Source: Sphagnum compactum
Taxonomy: Eukaryota; Bryophyta; Sphagnopsida; Sphagnales
Direction: 5' to 3'
DNA length: 64,000 nucleotides
Assembly: GCA_965153455.1 (NCBI GenBank)
Contig: OZ234494.1
Location: forward strand, 5,766,001-5,830,000
The first letter of the stretch is position 1; each line of letters starts with the position of its first letter. Made by a program: the position numbers and the translations under genes. The notes under the pieces were generated by a model, which saw only the letters and a list, made by a program, of their open reading frames with translations, was not told the DNA's origin and made no database searches. Below are positions 61,101 through 64,000 of this stretch, piece after piece.

Positions 61101-63948
61101 ATGGTTTCTCTTCTACATCCACAGGTCTCATTTGGTTCAGACTTGAGCAATCGTGCACCCACTTTTGACATGGACCTTGCTGACTTGTTTGACTCTGAGG
61201 GAGAACCTATTGCTTATGATGTGGCCAACAAGTACTTTGATCAAGATGCTTCACAAAAGTAGGTTCACTTCTTCCCTCCCAGTTAGTTGAATTATACCAC
61301 TTTATCAGGATTCCTTGATTGGGCATATACATGAATTTTGTTGCAAATGTGAGAAGGTATATGACATGTGGGGACAGTGTCCAGATGCATAACAGATACA
61401 GACGTGAGTTTCCCATTAGTTGTCCTCATGGGCCAACATCTTGGGGAAGGTGGGCTGCATATGTGGCAGGGACTCTTTTGGTTCTAATGCGGGAGCTTGG
61501 TGTGCGCTTCCACGACAGCATAAGCATACTTGTACTTTGCAGTATCAAAACCTCGCTTTTTCTTGTGGTGATAAAATTGATCATCTGAACAAAATGACAG
61601 AACGTTTGGAAGCACCTCCTTGAGAAAGTAGAAATCTGCACTCAGATTCTCAGAAGGACCATTGTCTTGACAGAATAATCCATGTGAAAACAGATTTCTT
61701 CAGCAGTTCCAGAGGGAAAGGGAGTTTCGTCATCAGCAGCCCTTGAAGTAGCCACCATGACTGCCATTGCTGCTGCTCATGGTAAGCTCTCACAAAGGCT
61801 GATAGACTGGGTAACAGGGGAAAGTAATGTTTTTTTCAGAATACCTGGATAGTAAGCAGAAGAATGGAGACATTTACTTTTTGAGTGCACATAGTGCCAT
61901 GTGGCTGACAAATGTGTCACTTGCAGGTTTGACTATCTCGCCCAGAGATCTCGCAATTCTCTGTCAAAAGGTGAGTGAATGAATCTGCAAACCTGGACAG
62001 AACATTGAAAAGTTGGCAGCAGTGTGAAATATTTACTCATAAATATTGCATTGTTGTCTGTCATGAACTGCCTTATTGTATTAGGTAGAAAACCATGTTG
62101 TTGGGGCTCCATGTGGGGTGATGGATCAAATGGCATCTGCTTGTGGAGAGGCTAACAAACTTCTTGCCATGGTGTGCCAGGTTGTGCTTTCTACCTGACT
62201 CCTCCTACCACATTTTCACCTTTCCCCCTGTACTTTGTAGCGATGAAAATTGAAACAGGATGATGAACATTGTCATGAACTCTCATTGGCTTCCATATGC
62301 TAGACTGTAGATTTCTTCACAAATGTTTCACTGAGTAACATGCTCTTTTTGGAATGTTATGTGGTTAGCCTGCAGAAGTGAAGGAGCATGTGAATATTCC
62401 CCACCATGTACAGTTCTGGGGCATTGATTCTGGTATCCGTCACAGGTAAAAAACTCTTGCTTCCCCCTCACTTCTTTTGGTCATACTGTCTTTCAGGACA
62501 TTGTGAAATTGCACAGTTCCATCTTCAAGGTTTGGTTCTGAACAGATCACTTATTCTTCATGCAGTGTTGGAGGTGCTGATTATGGATCAGTGAGGGTGG
62601 GGACCTTTATGGGGCGGCGAATTATCCAAGGCACTGCTTCAAAGCTTGCCAACAGCTTTAAGAAGACAAGGGAGGAAGCTGACAATGCTGAGCTTGCATT
62701 ATCAACCGAAGATGCTGAGGAGGAATACCTGTGCAACATACCACCACACCGGTACACTCCCCTGAACAGGCAGTCACTGTGTGCACCTCTCTCAACTAGA
62801 AGTGAAGAACTTGTAGCTGTGTTGCTACATGCAGAAGTTAAAAATGTATTTGGCATTACAGTGCAGCATATTCTGATCAATAATTTTTTGGGAATACTCT
62901 GCAGCAACCTGTTTTAATCGTGTCTCTCACTTGTTCAAATCTACCATTTTGCCTCATCAGACTTGAGTCAGGGTATGAGTCAGTACTACCAACCAGTTTG
63001 AGTGGCGAAAGGTTTCTGGAGATGTTCAGCAGCCATAATGACCCCTTCACCAAAATCAAACCCGATAGAGTATATGATGTCAAAGTTCCAGCAGCTCATC
63101 CCATCTATGAGAACTTCCGTGTCAAGGTATTGGATTCCGAGCCAGAGTGAGTTTGTTGTTAGTGTATGAGGTACTATTATTATTAATTTATGAAGGCATC
63201 TTCAGAATGGACTTTACTGCCTGTTCCTTATGTGCTAAGAAGGGGGTCTTTAGAAAAAAGACCTGGAATATTGTGGCTGTTGTGTGCAGGATGACATGCA
63301 GTCTTCTAACTTTGCCATTGTTGGAATATGGTGGTGTGCAGGCATTTGCTACATTGCTAACAGCAGTACACACAGACATGCAGCTTGAAGCATTGGGGGA
63401 GCTCATGTATCAGGTGAGTGCTTTTGCTTGCCTAAGTGCCCTCAATCTGTAATAAAGAACGTTGATGCACAGCTTATTAACATGTATGGTATGGATGGCA
63501 AAGAGTTAGAGACATAAAACAACTGGACAGCAATCTTGACCCTATCTTGCTAGCTCTCTGTAACTGATCAGAAATGGGATCACAAACAGTATGGTGATTG
63601 CTAACCATTACTGGAAGGAAAACATCACCCCGTTACAACAGTGCAAGTTTCCTTGCAGTCAGGCTGGAAACATGCAAATATCATCATGCTTATGTGTCTG
63701 AACTCTGGTAATAGATGTTAATGATTGAAGAGGTTGGAGATGGGTGGCAGTCACATTACAGCTACTCAAAATGCAGGCTGGGCTCACATGGCACCGACCG
63801 TCTGGTATCCCTGGTTAAGCAAACAAGGAATCAAGCTTACACAAAAGGTACATCTCTCTTTGGTGCAAAAATAACTGGTGGTGGATGCGGAGGCACAGTT
63901 TGTGTGCTGGGACGCACAGGTGCAACAAGCCAAAACCAAATCCTCCAG
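55156..63948 (+). CDS. ARA1: L-arabinokinase (3' end outside window)
   Basis: It phosphorylates free L-arabinose at C1 for salvage into UDP-L-arabinose; known in plants as ARA1. The first 28 exons are visible: 55156-55278, 55638-55745, 56118-56186, 56525-56608, 56784-56860, 57088-57154, 57430-57487, 57624-57691, 57902-57964, 58154-58207, 58512-58614, 58857-58966, 59082-59201, 59333-59389, 59532-59713, 59809-59980, 60502-60585, 60865-60990, 61125-61258, 61450-61531, 61694-61781, 61927-61970, 62085-62180, 62369-62445, 62566-62751, 62961-63126, 63342-63413, 63751-63948. All phases agree (956 residues). The N-terminal half is glycosyltransferase-like ([16 protein letters not shown], 24-39; [15 protein letters not shown]). 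A GHMP kinase follows from about 506: [14 protein letters not shown] (sugar site), [14 protein letters not shown] (ATP loop, about 651-664), CGVMDQM, and GGGCGGTVC (about 934). The last exon ends at a CAG/GTAATG donor, so roughly 40-80 C-terminal residues are missing. Near residue 898 the usual GLGSDGT reads RLGSHGT. Confidence 0.97.
55797..55820. repeat. (CT)n microsatellite in ARA1 intron 2
   Basis: About 12 TC/CT dinucleotides; a second, interrupted TCTC-rich patch follows near 55905-55940. Confidence 0.9.
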
Positions 63949-64000
63949 GTAATGATGGCTCTAAAACATTTCAAAATCTGTCTTAGAGAGTGAGGTCATG

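Overview
This window is nuclear DNA from a land plant. It has GT-AG introns with precise phase agreement, clear plant orthologues (L-arabinokinase, DYAD/AMEIOTIC1, plant-type cytosolic pyruvate kinase), plant telomere-like AAACCCTAA boxes near start codons, and decayed Ty3/gypsy and hAT remnants in AT-rich spacers. The very long DYAD homologue and the look of the transposon remnants suggest a seed-free plant such as a fern, lycophyte or bryophyte. That placement is an inference and cannot be fixed from the sequence alone.

Layout. 1-8.3 kb: an LTR-like segment, two mutated gag zinc knuckles, an 11-bp minisatellite and a broken Ty3/gypsy protease-RT-RNase H region, then a small two-exon SANT/trihelix-like gene on the minus strand. 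8.3-11.2 kb: AT-rich spacer with a MITE-like element and a truncated second copy. 12.0-17.7 kb (+): a greatly enlarged DYAD/AMEIOTIC1/SWI1 meiotic gene. 17.7-29.7 kb: a 12-kb AT-rich desert with SINE-like heads and low-complexity repeats. 29.75-31.45 kb (+): cytosolic pyruvate kinase in two exons. 32.9-37.4 kb (-): a gene whose 8 coding exons join without a phase error into a 949-residue protein with an N-terminal B-box zinc finger, a central VYDP/VSHT motif and a C-terminal TPR-like helical region. 39.0-44.4 kb (+): DEAD-box helicase of the ROK1/DDX52/RH57 type, 12 exons. 46.2-49.5 kb (-): mitochondrial carrier, 6 exons. 49.5-55.1 kb: repeat-rich spacer with tandem repeats, a MITE-like element and a decayed hAT transposase. 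55.2 kb to the right edge (+): L-arabinokinase ARA1, 28 exons seen, 3' end outside the window.

The genes belong to unrelated processes (meiotic cohesion, glycolysis, small-subunit ribosome assembly, mitochondrial transport, sugar salvage). The B-box/TPR gene and the helicase are divergent and share a 1.4-kb interval. The helicase and carrier genes are convergent. The carrier and ARA1 are divergent across 5.7 kb of repeats.

The most unusual items are the B-box + VYDP + TPR protein with a predicted overlapping uORF, the roughly 1,390-residue DYAD homologue, a perfect 28-bp hairpin in a helicase intron, a 20-unit 11-bp minisatellite, and tRNA-headed SINE-like copies followed by CTAG-rich tails. 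All exon models come from reading splice sites and phases by eye; no alignment or transcript data were available.
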